Assembly: GCA_022606425.2 (NCBI GenBank)
Contig: JAHDVF020000897.1
Location: 1,302,001 to 1,366,000, forward strand
DNA length: 64,000 nt
DNA from: Lepidostoma basale
Taxonomy: Eukaryota; Arthropoda; Insecta; Trichoptera; Lepidostomatidae
Direction of reading: 5' to 3'
Each line of letters begins with the position of its first letter. Position 1 is the stretch's first letter. Both the position numbers and the translations under genes were made by a program. Positions 54,090-64,000 of this stretch are shown piece after piece. Under the pieces are notes generated by a model. It did no database searches and was not told the DNA's origin. It was given only the letters and a program-made list of their open reading frames with translations.

Positions 54090-55745
54090 ATGCCCGTATT
54101 ACAGTGTATCAACTATTTAAAAAAACACAAAATATTTTTAACCTTTAAAGTAGTGCGACATAAAACAAAAGATGTGAAATTTGAATCAAAGTATCGTGAA
54201 ACTTTTGCACAATTTTTAAGTGAACAATTCAAAGTGTCAGAAGAAAAAATCGGTGTTTTCCTCAATAAAAATTCTCAGTTCTACAGTTTTGACGAGGATC
54301 ATATAATTGACATTGTAAAAATATTGCGAAAATATATATTTAGCGAAGATATTCTCAATCACCCGAATCTCTTTAGTTTCAAACCCATTACTATAAAATA
54401 TCGAGCTAGTGTATTAGACGAGTGCGGATTTGAAAACAAAGTAATTGGAGCCAATCTTTCTTCGTATTTGTCGTTGGTTTCTAATAATACGATATTAAAA
54501 TTAAAAGACTGCAAACTTTTACCCTCAGATACCGCGGTGCAAGAACGGCTAGAACTGTGTCTGTCCGGGTGGCCGGCACGCCCCGCTTTCCCCGATGGGT
54601 CAGCAGTACCGGATACAGTGAGCACGCTACAGCAAGTGCGGATGCGCGTTCTGGCGCGCTACCTAGAACTTACCCTTGATCTGCTTATAGAGGACTTCCA
54701 TTCCAAGCTTGCTACTTACCCTCGCATAAAACACCGTCCCCTCCGAGTCGTCGGCGACCTTGTTCACCTTTTGCAAAACAATTTCAAGATGACCAACAAG
54801 AAAATCATATCCAACTTTGGAGTACTGCAAGCGGACCCTTCCAACATTAAGGCAATGTTGAAGAACGTTGGTAACTTGGCCGAAGTGGACCTGAAAGAGA
54901 TTGCTCTCATGAAGCCGAACATCCTCACGGTTAACTACAAGTCGCTACAGAAGATCCAGGAAACGATGAATGAGTTTGGAGTGTCTTACGAGCAACAGCG
55001 TCGTTGCTTCGAAATTTTCGCCCTTTCCAATGAAACTATTCGTCAACGTTTGCTTTCTGTGAAACGAGACCCCGAACTGCGTGTTCATTTCCACAATCCC
55101 AGATTTCTCCGTTTAATTTTGTATAAATCAAAAGTCGATACACGCAAGTTAATACTAGAAGAAAAAAGTAAAAAATGCATAAGTTTAAACGTGCTTTCTG
55201 GATGCAGTGAACATTATGAGAAGTGTGCTCAAACGCGAGGAGATAAAACGAAAGGGACAGATATCACGCGCACTTTGTGTTCTCTGTTAGGAGGTGAATT
55301 TTCTCTTAAGGACATACGTTGTAGTTTACAAAAACACCGTTTCTATACTCGAGTGCCTTCTGAGAATATTTTGACTGTTTTTGACTATCTTAAACAATAT
55401 TTCGAAGCTAGCGAAATATTCTTAAACTGTCAAGTACTTTTGTATCCCAAAGAACGTGTAAAACTACATTTGCACTATTTGTTGTCCTTGCGCGCGGTCC
55501 GCGCAAAACCAATAAGTATTGGAGAACCCTCTTCATTCGGCACTGGAGAACCCTCTTTGGAGAATCCTCTTATGAAAAACCTTTTAATGTGCGGAGTCGA
55601 TTTTACCAAATTGTCCAATTTTTCTTTGCTGAGTTTAACTTTATATTTGTTAGAAAGGGACCATCATTTTAGCGGAGACGGTATTTGGTCACAAATACCT
55701 CCAATTAAAAATATGCACAATCCCGAAAGCGATGTAAATAGCTGA
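54090..55745 (+). CDS. mTERF5: mTERF-family mitochondrial transcription factor
   Basis: One uninterrupted frame of 551 aa, no intron. mTERF proteins bind mitochondrial DNA or RNA through tandem three-helix repeats and control transcription, termination or ribosome assembly in the organelle (family knowledge). The first roughly 25 residues (MPVLQCINYLKKHKIFLTFK) are basic, hydrophobic and free of acidic residues, as in a targeting peptide. Leu/Pro-spaced repeats include IISNFGVLQADPSNIKAMLK and LKEIALMKPNILTVNYKSLQ, then further helices to about 480. The spacing and the PNIL-type turns are those of mTERF repeats. Insect mTERF5 is the best guess from overall layout; mTERF3 is the alternative. 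AATAAA at 55942-55947 is a likely poly(A) signal. The next gene on the right (PfkB) is convergent. Confidence 0.75.
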   Translation: MPVLQCINYLKKHKIFLTFKVVRHKTKDVKFESKYRETFAQFLSEQFKVSEEKIGVFLNKNSQFYSFDEDHIIDIVKILRKYIFSEDILNHPNLFSFKPITIKYRASVLDECGFENKVIGANLSSYLSLVSNNTILKLKDCKLLPSDTAVQERLELCLSGWPARPAFPDGSAVPDTVSTLQQVRMRVLARYLELTLDLLIEDFHSKLATYPRIKHRPLRVVGDLVHLLQNNFKMTNKKIISNFGVLQADPSNIKAMLKNVGNLAEVDLKEIALMKPNILTVNYKSLQKIQETMNEFGVSYEQQRRCFEIFALSNETIRQRLLSVKRDPELRVHFHNPRFLRLILYKSKVDTRKLILEEKSKKCISLNVLSGCSEHYEKCAQTRGDKTKGTDITRTLCSLLGGEFSLKDIRCSLQKHRFYTRVPSENILTVFDYLKQYFEASEIFLNCQVLLYPKERVKLHLHYLLSLRAVRAKPISIGEPSSFGTGEPSLENPLMKNLLMCGVDFTKLSNFSLLSLTLYLLERDHHFSGDGIWSQIPPIKNMHNPESDVNS

Positions 55746-55941
55746 CAACAGCGTATAATACACATTTGGACTAATCCATTTTTTCAGCGATCTGCTAAAT
55801 CTGAAATGAGACATTATTTCTAAAATTGGTATTTAAACAAATCTCATTAGGTACATTATTGCGCAATTATATAAAATCTTAAAATGTGAAGAAAAAAACT
55901 TTAATTACATAATTCAAGATGAAATTATAAAGCAATATGTT

Positions 55942-55947
55942 AATAAA
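55942..55947 (+). terminator. mTERF5 poly(A) signal
   Basis: AATAAA about 195 nt after the mTERF5 stop codon; no other canonical signal lies closer. Confidence 0.5.
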
Positions 55948-56209
55948 AGCTATTTTTATCTGAAATGTTTTTATTTTTATACGAATAATTATTTCAAACC
56001 CAACGGATTATACAAACAATATTTAGGTTATTTTAATGATTGAATCAAGAAAGAAGACGCCTTCTCTTAGTTTCAAGAAAGCGAACTAGTTGAATGGATA
56101 ATGACAGATAACATGGCTATAGTAGTAACTGATTACAATATTTAGTTCATTAAAACAATTCTATTGAACTTAAATCAAGAGTAGTTATTAGCTTTTATAT
56201 ATATAGTTT

Positions 56210-56772
56210 TCATAATTTTAGAGTTATAAAATTAGATTTTGAATTCCAACAGTGATGGCTGTGATCGAAGAGTTTCGGTACAGGTTCTGAAGCCGCAAGA
56301 GCAAGTTCGGCCGCCTGAAATCCAACAGCCAAACAAGTGGGTTCCTCTTCTCCTCGCAGAGCAGCCAGGATCACCCCTGCAGCAAGACAATCACCAGCCC
56401 CCGAGGCGCTCATCACACTCTGTAACTTCTGTCCGGAGTATAGTCTCGCTAGAAGTCTGTCATTAGTCGGCTTCTTGTAAACAAGTTTGTTTTCTCGTTG
56501 TTCAAAATATGCAGCATATTCGTTTTCTCTCCTTAATATCAATACCCCTTTATCTCCTAAGGTAATTATCATATTTTCCACTTGGGACATCACACACGTT
56601 GATAATTTTAAAATTGAGTGAATATCCAATGTCACGTAAGTTTCCTTATATCCTAGATAAGAAGCCATGGCAACAAGCTCATTAAGGTTTGGCGAAGCAA
56701 AACTGAGCATTTTTTTGTGATTTCGTTGGAAGGGTTTCGTTGCTTTTCGGATGTCGGTGGGTTCAAAGAATA
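56210..56772 (-). CDS. PfkB-family carbohydrate kinase (pseudouridine kinase-like), terminal exon
   Basis: A minus-strand exon opens after a strong acceptor (pyrimidine tract, then CAG at 56773-56775) and ends in TGA at 56210. It encodes about 187 residues: FFEPTDIRKATKPF, SFASPNLNEL, IITLGDKGVLIL, then SASGAGDCLAAGVILAALRG. GAGD with its Asp is the anion hole and catalytic base of PfkB kinases. FEPTD followed by SPNLNEL is the pattern of pseudouridine kinase and its fusions with pseudouridine glycosidase. Ribokinase-type relatives are the alternative. The N-terminal half must come from exons further right on the minus strand; none was found before 58269, so they lie either in or beyond the claudin-like gene region or outside the window. 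A retroposed fragment is unlikely given the clean splice acceptor. Confidence 0.7.
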
Positions 56773-57326
56773 CTGAAACAAAATAAAAAATAACATTTTA
56801 ATACATTTGTAATAATATTCAAGACTTGAGGAATCGACGGTATTATTTTTGTTAAATCCAGAGTTACCTGTCTCTACACTACATATAGAGAAGGCGAAAT
56901 GACAAACTATATAATGAACAAATTGTTAATTATGAATCATCCATCATTAATATTGTACTAGTTTTACGTATTGTTAGTCTTGTAGATTTAAGATAAAGGA
57001 TTATACAAGCAGGGATTGCGACTAAAATATTGAAATTAAAAAACACAGCGAGTTTGGGCTACTGTAATAAATCAATTGGTTATAATGGAATATAATATTT
57101 AGGAGGTAAAATCAGGGTGAAGTCTATGTCATCAAAAACAATATGAAAGTGGTATTTTAGATAAGCCGAAGATTAATGATTAGCACAAACATGTGTTGGT
57201 AGATTCTGCTTTATGTAGTACGAAGGCAGGAATCTAAATAATATGCAGGAATGAAAAAGGGAAACGAAATCTTTGTTACAAACCACTGAAATCATTTAAA
57301 TTTCAACATTAACTTTTTTACATCAA
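56773..57326. other. Intronic or intergenic DNA
   Basis: Upstream (minus-strand) of the PfkB exon. AT-rich; no exon or repeat was recognised. Confidence 0.4.
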
Positions 57327-57336
57327 ATAACTTAAG

Positions 57337-57500
57337 TATGCGCGGGAGATGCCTATTGGTGGCGATGAGGTTCGCAACCAATCACACCGCGTCTCCCACG
57401 GGGCGAAAAGAAAAGGATGGAGTGCCGCATCGGTTAAAGCGTGACGGTCTATTATTTCCACCTAACCTTTCGGGGAGACGGCGTGATGGTTAGTTTGTTT
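57337..57500 (+). mobile_element. Internally deleted RTE-A (SIDE-like)
   Basis: About 100 nt match the extreme 5' end of RTE-A (GATGCCTATTGGTGGCGATG onward, including its start codon). They are joined directly to the last 60 nt (TTTCGGGGAGACGGCGTGAT, GGTTAGTTTG). It is flanked by ATAACTTAAG (57327-57336) and ATAACTTTAG (57501-57510), a 10-bp duplication with one mismatch. The deleted form therefore integrated as a unit. Confidence 0.85.
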
Positions 57501-57596
57501 ATAACTTTAGTGAGCGTACCATATATTTAAACTGCATGGCATGAATTTGAATAAATAAGTGGAATTTAACCATATATTTAATGTATAATTTTCGAT

Positions 57597-58090
57597 ATCC
57601 TACACCCCATATCGAGCCTTAGCCTCCAGTATCCTTTCCCCCCAACTTCTCATGTCCTCCGCTTCGACCCTCCAATTTGACAACCAAAAATTTGCCCCCA
57701 TCTCTCCCAACTTTAAAGGCGGGCCACACTGTGATAAACATCGGTTTCCACCAACGAGCCAGACTAGAACAAACATAAAATTTGTCTTGTATAGGGCTTC
57801 TATCTCATTCTACGCCGGGTAAAATAATGCGAGGAAGAGAGATAAACGTACCATGTTTGTTGAATAGTTTGAAAGGATAACCGCATGCAGAAACATCCGC
57901 GGTTTAACTCATGGTTTACTAAAATCGACGTTTTTACTACGTCTAGAACATGGTTTAAGTTTGAGTAATAACATTCAGTATACAAATTTTGGTTTCAAAC
58001 CAGCTTGTTTATCACAGTGTGGCCCGCCTATTATTCTCCCATCGCAGCTTTGGTTTTCTACCACCTGGGTGCCACTCCAGCATTCTTTTT
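57597..58090 (-). mobile_element. LINE-G 3' fragment, split by a MITE
   Basis: The reversed sequence ATATCGAGCCTTAGCCTCCA...CTTCGACCCTCCAATTTG and, after the MITE, CCATCGCAGCTTTGGTTTTC and ACCTGGGTGCCACTCCAG match 30110-30305 on the opposite strand. Confidence 0.75.
57716..58030. mobile_element. PIF/Harbinger-like MITE
   Basis: Perfect inverted ends GGCGGGCCACACTGTGATAA / TTATCACAGTGTGGCCCGCC are flanked by TTA (57713-57715 and 58031-58033), the 3-bp target typical of PIF/Harbinger. 315 bp, non-coding. The class is inferred from the target duplication. Confidence 0.75.
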
Positions 58091-58268
58091 GGGGAAATAA
58101 TAATATATTCTCATTATTTACAATGAACTTCCACCAAAGATGTTTATAGTCGTTCGTTTATATCAGTTTCATTCATTGTCTATTTTTTCTATGGTTTTAA
58201 TTTATTTAAGATGCGTCAGCGCAGGTCTTCGTAAAGTTATTGTCTAATTTATTAAAAACGAATCGAAA

Positions 58269-61200
58269 ATGGTAACCAAATCGAGGACTGGGATGTGTGC
58301 CCTCGGCTTTTTCGCCGTTGCATTTCTATTTGTGGTAATATCCTTCTGCAGCCCGTTTTGGCTAGAAACAGATGGGAAATTAGAAAATCCGAAATTCATC
58401 CGAATAGGTGGGTAACCCTATTTATTTACCTATATTTAACTGTCAACAAGAAGGCGTGGCATGTTTTTAAATTGAAATACTGTATGAAAATGATTTAATA
58501 ACGGTTAATCACACGTTAAATTTTAAAAACAAATATCGTAGAATTCTTATGTCAGCTTAAACATAGACATCTCAAGTTAATATTTTTGTTTTGATGTGTT
58601 TTTTTCTTGAGGTGTGTTCAACACATTAGTCATTTTTAATTTTCATGAAACTTATATGTTATAAATACACAGTTTAATGACGTCTTTTATAACTATTTGA
58701 TTTGTTTTTTTACAAAATGTGTAAATTCAAAATGAGAGTACAATATAGAAGTATTTTGGGCAAAATGAAAAAACATTACTTTAGTATTCCAACAGCTTTT
58801 ACTCGGGATTATTGTAGAGATTTGTGTTTGGGAATATATTATTTAACGTAATTTATGGATAATACCCATTTTTCTTGACTGCTCAAACAACACAGCGATC
58901 CTTTCATAATTTTGTTCATAATACCTTTTTCCGCTCTACATTCCTTTCTTATATCAGCATTTGAGATTCTGTCGTATTTCGTTCTACCACACATACGCCT
59001 TAGGAACCTCATCTCTACCGCATTTATTCTGCTCTCATCCTTCTTCTGCCAGTTCCATGCTTCACTTCCATACATTAGGGTTTGGACCAGAACTTTATTG
59101 TGAACGCCCGTTTTCGCTTTCATTGTATACAGTAATTAGGTTAAAATAACCTGTCGTATACAAAAATGTGAAAAGCAAGGGAAAACTATTGCACGGTAGC
59201 CGGCCCTTCAGCCTGGAACAGTCTTCTAGCAGACCTTAAGTGCATTGAGAATCAATCAAAGTTTAAATCGAGACTCTAAACGCACCTTTTCAAATTATCA
59301 TTTCCTGACAGGAATGGCTGATCGACTTCGTCAGGTGCAGCCATACTAGTTATGTTTATTATTTTTGTTATCATTATTAATATTATTATTATCTAGTTGA
59401 TGAAACGGAGCATCTTCTACAGCGCCCTTGAGATGAGTAATTCATAAAAATGGCGCTCTATAAATTATCCAATTTATTATATAATTATTAAAAATACCCC
59501 AGGTACATCCCAAGAGCCAACAAAGATCTTAATAGACCTTGCTGCAAACCAATCCCTAGGATTGAAACTTATAGCCGGAGAGCTAGCTACAGAAATAAGA
59601 TTGCAATTTATAGAGCAACGAAATCCCTCTAGTTAGTTAATAATACTTTCATTATTAATTGATCCGGGCACCTGGCAGCTGTTGAGCGGTGCGGGTGAGG
59701 GTGGTTGGGCAACAAAGGGGTTGTAAAAGCAATTGAAGGTGTGCGATTTATAGAGTTTTGGATTTGGTGTAGTTTTATGTTTTTAAATAGTCTCGCCACT
59801 TTGCCACCAATTTTATGTTTTATCCTTCGGGTGAGGATTTTTGGGATGGAATAACTTCCAACACGATTAATTTTTAAATAGAGAACCTTATTTAAGACGA
59901 TGTTACAAGCAAGAAATTACAATGGTATAAAGAAATGTTACAAGTAAGGAGTTGCAATTGTATCTAGACTTGTTACTATTAAGGAGTTGCAATTGTATCT
60001 GATTTAATCCATGATACGGTTCAGCTTAAATAGTGTGCATTTCTTTGTTCGATGACACATGTACCTGTTTGAACAGATCAATAAAAACATTCTCGCATTT
60101 AAGCCCTTATGTTTACAAAAATATTAATAATATAAACAAACCTTCAATGAGTCAGATGGAGACACAGATCATCTCTGAATCCCCAAATGTTTACTTAATA
60201 CAATATAAACAAATCTTGATTCAAAATATAGAGACATAGGAAAGTGATTTGTGGGAACGGGTGGTTAGGTACATAACAGTAGTATTATAGCTAATTGTGT
60301 ATTTAATTTGAATATAACATTGCCAGGCGTTTTGGTTGGGGCAAAAGTAGTGCCAGGTGACATCCAAGATGCGCGAAAAAGTGCCAGTCATCTTATTTAC
60401 ATCGTATGACTGACGCGGCGCGGGGTAGTGCGGGCGAAAGCGTACTGAGCGGCGTGGGTGCCGTGGACGAACAATAAATGTCACCACGCAAGGCGTATAA
60501 AATATTTTTTAACAGCATTTGATTGACTACGTGCGTGCATTTATTGCTCTTTGTCGTCGCCTGGCGGGGTATTCGATTGAATATTTGCGCCTGTCTTTTT
60601 GCACACACGATTTTAAAGGTCCACTCTAATAAAAAAGGATAGGCTCAGACCTCTACAAATGAGATGACTTTGAATCAATTAATAATGATAGTATTATTAA
60701 CTATATTATGAGTTGACAGAGAGTTGCTGAGCAACATCAAAGCCCGCAAGGTGTCCTACTTGGGCCATGTTCTGAAAGGCGAAAAGTACGCACTATTACA
60801 TCTGATCTTGGCGGGTAAGATTGAGGGTCGACGAGGTGTTGGGAGAAGGCGGGTTTCCTGGTTGAGGAACATCTGAGAGTGGACGGGGCTGAGGACTGTG
60901 GGGCAGCTGTTCCGAGCTGCCCAGGACGGGGAGGCCTACTCAAGGGTGATAGTCAACGTTGTGGAGACCTGACAGGACACGGAAAGAAGAAGTATTATTA
61001 ACTAAGTAGAGGGATTTCGTTGCTCTATAAATTGCAATTGTATTTCCGTAGCTAGCTCTTAGACTATTACGAAATTGTAATGTTCATTTGTAAAATAAAG
61101 AAATTGAATTTGAATATAAAATTGTGTAATTTTTGTTGTTCGCAGGATTATGGCAAGTGTGCTTCAATGGATTCGAGGATCCCAGACATTGGTATAGTGA

Positions 61201-61684
61201 TGTGATCTTCCACGGTTGCTGGTGGGTGTTCGAAGAAGAATATTACATTATCCACAACTTTCTTCTCCCCGGGTTCTTTGTTGCAACTCAATTCTTTTTC
61301 ACCGTTACCCTCACGCTGTGTCTGGCCGCTCTGGCATGTGCCGCGCTCTACTGGAGTTGTTCTAGGGATGATGATCGTTACATTGTTCTCTTGCTAACAC
61401 TTGGGACAGAGTTAATACTAGCCGGATTGAGTGGGCTCATTTCTGTTATCACTTTCGGAGCTCGTGGAGATGGGCGGGATTGGATGCCGAACTGGGAACA
61501 TAACAATTTGGGTTGGGCCTACGCATTGGGCGTTGTCGGTACACTGTTACTTTTTCCAGCGGGAATATTATTCCTTGTCGAGGCGCGCGTGCAACGTTAT
61601 CGCCGTTTGCATGAAATACAAAGCCGTGAACACTCCGCATATGAAATCGGCCGTGTGCAACATACAGATATCTACACCACTTAG
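58269..61684 (+). CDS. PMP22/claudin-family four-pass membrane protein
   Basis: Two exons, 58269-58407 and 61146-61684, joined in phase 1 (G|GA) with GT-AG ends; 678 nt, 225 aa. The start MVTKSRTGMCALGFFAVAFL leads into transmembrane segment 1 (about 11-31, ending SPFW with W31). The first extracellular loop has GLWQVC (47-52) and a second Cys at 71 (FHGCWW), the claudin W-GLW-C-C signature, though with wider Cys spacing than in vertebrate claudins. Further hydrophobic segments lie at about 90-112, 123-147 and 168-190, and a short cytoplasmic tail ends in DIYTT. In insects such proteins include septate-junction claudins and a conserved uncharacterised group like Drosophila CG6398, which this resembles most (inference). 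The 2.7-kb intron holds LINE fragments. The start ATG is the first in frame after stops. Confidence 0.85.
58865..59128 (-). mobile_element. RTE-A-like LINE fragment (31-kb subfamily)
   Basis: The minus strand encodes VHNKVLVQTLMYGSEAWNWQ, RRMCGRTKYDRISNADIRKE and [17 protein letters not shown]. It lies in the intron of the claudin-like gene. Confidence 0.85.
59190..59485 (+). mobile_element. L2/CR1-like LINE 3' end
   Basis: Encodes PSAWNSLLADLKCIENQSKF then a stop, the closing AW/WNSL motif of L2/CR1-like LINEs. The 3' UTR ends GGCGCTCTATAAATTATCC, shared (reversed) with 1752-1800. SINE-T-like end sequence (GGTTAAAATAACCTGTCGTA) lies just upstream at 59138-59157. Confidence 0.65.
59495..59642 (+). 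mobile_element. LINE-F 3' end
   Basis: CTGCAAACCAATCCCTAGGA and the tail CTCTAGTTAGTTAATAA match the 3' end of LINE-F (17876 onward, reversed). A reversed tip of the same 3' region is at 61008-61072. Confidence 0.55.
60718..60992 (+). mobile_element. LINE-C 3' fragment
   Basis: Encodes KARKVSYLGHVLKGEKYALL, KIEGRRGVGRRRVSWLRNI, a stop, then EWTG and QLFRAAQDGEAY, ending in GAAAGAAGAAG. Same family as 2830-3725. Confidence 0.75.
61008..61072 (-). mobile_element. LINE-F-type 3' tip
   Basis: Reversed copy of the segment at 59585-59640 (AGAGGGATTTCGTTGCTCTA, TAAATTGCAATTGTA). Very short. Confidence 0.5.
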
Positions 61685-62050
61685 ATTTATTTGATTTTGT
61701 GTATTTTTAAATCATAAATTACCATTCCATTAATGTTGACTTTGTGACATAGAACATATCTGAAGCTGTTGGCATTTTAAATTTGGTTACCCATCTGTTT
61801 GTAACTTTCTTTCAAAATTCTATCATAATTTTGAATAAATATTAGCTTTCTTATTTGAATAATTAAAGATTTATTTGAGTTTGTGTATCTTTAAATCATA
61901 AATTACCATTCCATCAATGTTGACTAAGGGACATAGAACATATCTGAAGCTGTTGGAATTTTAAATTTGGTTACCCATCTGTTTGTAACTTTCTTTCAAA
62001 ATTCTGTCATAATTTTGAATAAATATTAGCTTTCTTATTTGAATAATTAA
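61685..62050 (+). repeat. 184-bp tandem duplication in the claudin-like 3' UTR
   Basis: 61685-61868 and 61869-62050 are near-identical direct copies (about 95%). Each holds TTGAATAAATATTAGC, so AATAAA occurs at 61834-61839 and again at 62018-62023. The first copy begins right at the stop codon of the claudin-like gene. Confidence 0.95.
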
Positions 62051-62149
62051 GTTTATATTATAATTGAATTTAAACAGACTTTGTAATATTAACAAAACAA
62101 ACATGTTTTTGGGTTCCCTCACACGTCTTTAACAATAAAACAACTTAAT

Positions 62150-62370
62150 GAGGACCCTCGTGGCAGAGTGGCTACAGCTATGACTGCCACACCAAAGGTC
62201 CTGGGTTCAATTCCCGGTGATGACAGTGTGAAAAAATCAACGCTGTCATTGGTTTGATGGAATTCATGTGACAATAAAAATGGTGATAGATTAGCCTGCC
62301 TATCACATGTCATGAGAATCAATAGCTAAAATATGTATGCAGTAATTGGGTTCAAATAACCTGTTGTATA
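62150..62370 (+). mobile_element. tRNA-derived SINE (SINE-T)
   Basis: A-box-like TGGCAGAGTGG and B box GGTTCAATTCC at 62160-62220, then the body with GATGACAGTGTGAAAAAATC and CCTATCACATGTCATGAGAA. Not an intact tRNA: the acceptor and anticodon stems do not pair well. Confidence 0.75.
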
Positions 62371-62379
62371 AATAATAAG

Positions 62380-63470
62380 TAGAAAGTCGCATCCCAAGAA
62401 TCGGTAAATAAAATCAATCTCCATGATTGAAACTAAACTAAAAAAAGAATACTTGTACCAAGAATGTACCAAGTTTATTTTTACCACTGAAAAATAATGG
62501 TTTTACCCAAAACATGTTGGTTTTGTGAAATAAATAAAAGACCCCGTGTTATTTATAACGCAAAGTTTGTTTCAACCAAATTTCAATGTGAATTTACAAT
62601 TCTAATGCATATAGAAGAAGTATATTTGTTTATTAAATATTTTTTTATTGTACTATCATTTAACCAATGCAAAATTAAATATGTTTTAACAACATATATA
62701 TAGATAAATATATTGTTAGTGGGTTTATAGATGACAGCTGGATAAGTGATGAAATCTATGGATTTAGTGTTCTGTTTATTTATAATTTTCTCTGGATTTC
62801 TCAAAAGCCTATTGTGCCTATGGAACATGTTTCCATGATATGAACTTTTGAATATATTTATAGTTAAGAATTTACAAATAATGTAAAATATTCCATTAAG
62901 TGATTATTTTCCGTCCCAACAAGAATCTAATATGATCATGATGATATGAAGTGCCTTGAGGTTCCTTTTGGAACAGAATCTCGTATTATTTTCGTGAATA
63001 AAGTACTTTTAAATGTTAATGGCGTACAAACTAGATTTGATATTATGTGTTTAATGTTTAATTTGTGTATTGTAATAATTATAATAGTTTTTATCATATT
63101 TATGCATTTTTCATTGGTTGTATTGCATACACATTTGTGCATATTTTAATTCCAAATATCCCCATCAACTTATTTTTTTGAACACAAATGTGACATGAAA
63201 TTTGTTTATTTTATATTGACTCCATATTTTCTATTTGTACTGATTTATTTTAATGACAATGTTAGGTCGTGAAATGATGATATTTATGTATTAACCTTTC
63301 TCTCGATTATGTTTTGTTTATTCCGTCCAAATATACACTCTTTAAAATTAGTGTTTATTTTTATTGTTTTTATAAAAACTTTATTTTATAAATTTAAATA
63401 AATAAAATTGAAAGTTGACATTGTTTTATTGAATCATAACCGTTAATAATAACTTTTTTTTAAATTATAT
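62380..63470. other. AT-rich intergenic DNA
   Basis: No credible coding frame, RNA gene or element end was recognised. It may hold distal 3' UTR of the claudin-like gene or an intron of the PfkB gene. Confidence 0.4.
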
Positions 63471-63475
63471 ATTAC

Positions 63476-63700
63476 CAACTAACTAACTAACTAACCATCA
63501 TGCCATTTCCCCGGAGGAGTAGACACAGAGGATGGATCGCCACAATGGCCTGTCCTGGTATACCTCTCGGGCTTCCTCGTACCATGCACGCACGTCGATT
63601 ATTCCGACTTCGAATGTGGCCGCCTTTTAGTAATTGATTAATTTGGTCATGCCATGTTTTACTCGGTCGTCCACGGCTTCTTTTTCTTCATTTAATAAAA
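63476..63700 (-). mobile_element. RTE-A-related LINE 3' end
   Basis: CTAACTAACTAACTAACCAT is the reversed tail. It is followed by a diverged 3' region (CCCCGGAGGAGTAGACACAG and later CACGCACGTCGATTATTCCG). More distant from RTE-A than most copies. Confidence 0.75.
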
Positions 63701-64000
63701 TGAGAAAATTTAGTAAGTGAGTAAGGAATAATTTTTCGGCTAAAGGGTAATTGAATTTTTGACTAATGATTCGAGATTTCTTTAAAATCAACTGGAAATA
63801 TGACGAGTAAAGTGAGTGATCTCATATAATTCAAGTTTTTCGCGGTCCTTCAGTGATTTTCTATATTGCCATATAGAAAATATGATTTGCGCAAACGGCG
63901 TTTCTCCTACATTCACGGGTAGGTTCTGAATTTATTTTTTATCGCATTAAGAAAATTATATACTGGCAATATTTTGAATGCGTAATAAAAATGCAAAAAT

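Noticed and set aside
62155..62228. Possible tRNA gene
   Set aside because: A- and B-box-like motifs are present, but stems do not pair and the unit continues into a SINE body repeated at 2009-2265.

Overview
The window looks like an insect nuclear genome, most likely a moth or butterfly. The evidence is spliced genes with GT-AG introns, insect-type versions of AP-3 delta and the succinyl-CoA ligase beta subunit, AT-rich introns, and very dense LINE, mariner, hAT and piggyBac-type debris. Assignment to Lepidoptera is inference; no species marker is visible.

Six protein-coding genes can be supported. (1) The last three exons of a COMMD2-like gene (+, 1084-4145); its 5' end lies left of the window. 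(2) A complete AP-3 complex delta subunit gene (AP3D1/garnet; -, 5491-36725). It has 17 exons whose phases all agree, summing to 2730 nt (909 aa). (3) A complete succinyl-CoA ligase beta subunit gene, ADP-forming type (SUCLA2/skap; -, 43368-53899; 6 exons, 453 aa). (4) A single-exon mTERF-family gene (+, 54090-55745), head-to-head with SUCLA2 across 190 bp. (5) The terminal exon of a PfkB-family kinase, probably pseudouridine kinase (-, 56210-56772). (6) A two-exon PMP22/claudin-like membrane protein (+, 58269-61684).

Most of the remaining sequence is mobile-element material, largely inside introns. The dominant LINE, called RTE-A here, has one copy with an intact 1016-aa endonuclease-reverse transcriptase frame (25965-29060, -). 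More than fifteen fragments of it or of a close relative are scattered over the window, several ending in a (GTTA)n tail. At least six other LINE families, two tRNA-derived SINE families, another SINE-like family, mariner, pogo-like, hAT, piggyBac-like and PIF/Harbinger-like non-autonomous elements, a solo LTR and Penelope-like fragments are also present. Several boundaries are supported by exact target-site duplications, so insertions can be ordered in time: a solo LTR inside a mariner inverted repeat, an M1 block inside a hAT element, a LINE stub inside a piggyBac-like MITE, and a Harbinger-like MITE inside a LINE.

The leading candidate for new biology is a second copy of AP-3 delta exon 7. 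Exon '7b' (21892-21965) lies 53 nt upstream of the canonical exon. It has the same length and phase, no stop, splice-site dinucleotides at both ends, and encodes a diverged version of a conserved HEAT-repeat segment. That layout would force mutually exclusive splicing. Other notable items are an internally deleted LINE (SIDE) with its own target-site duplication; M1, an unclassified repeat with 8 copies and 12-13 bp target duplications; a 43-bp minisatellite open in three frames; and a tandem duplication that doubles a poly(A) signal.
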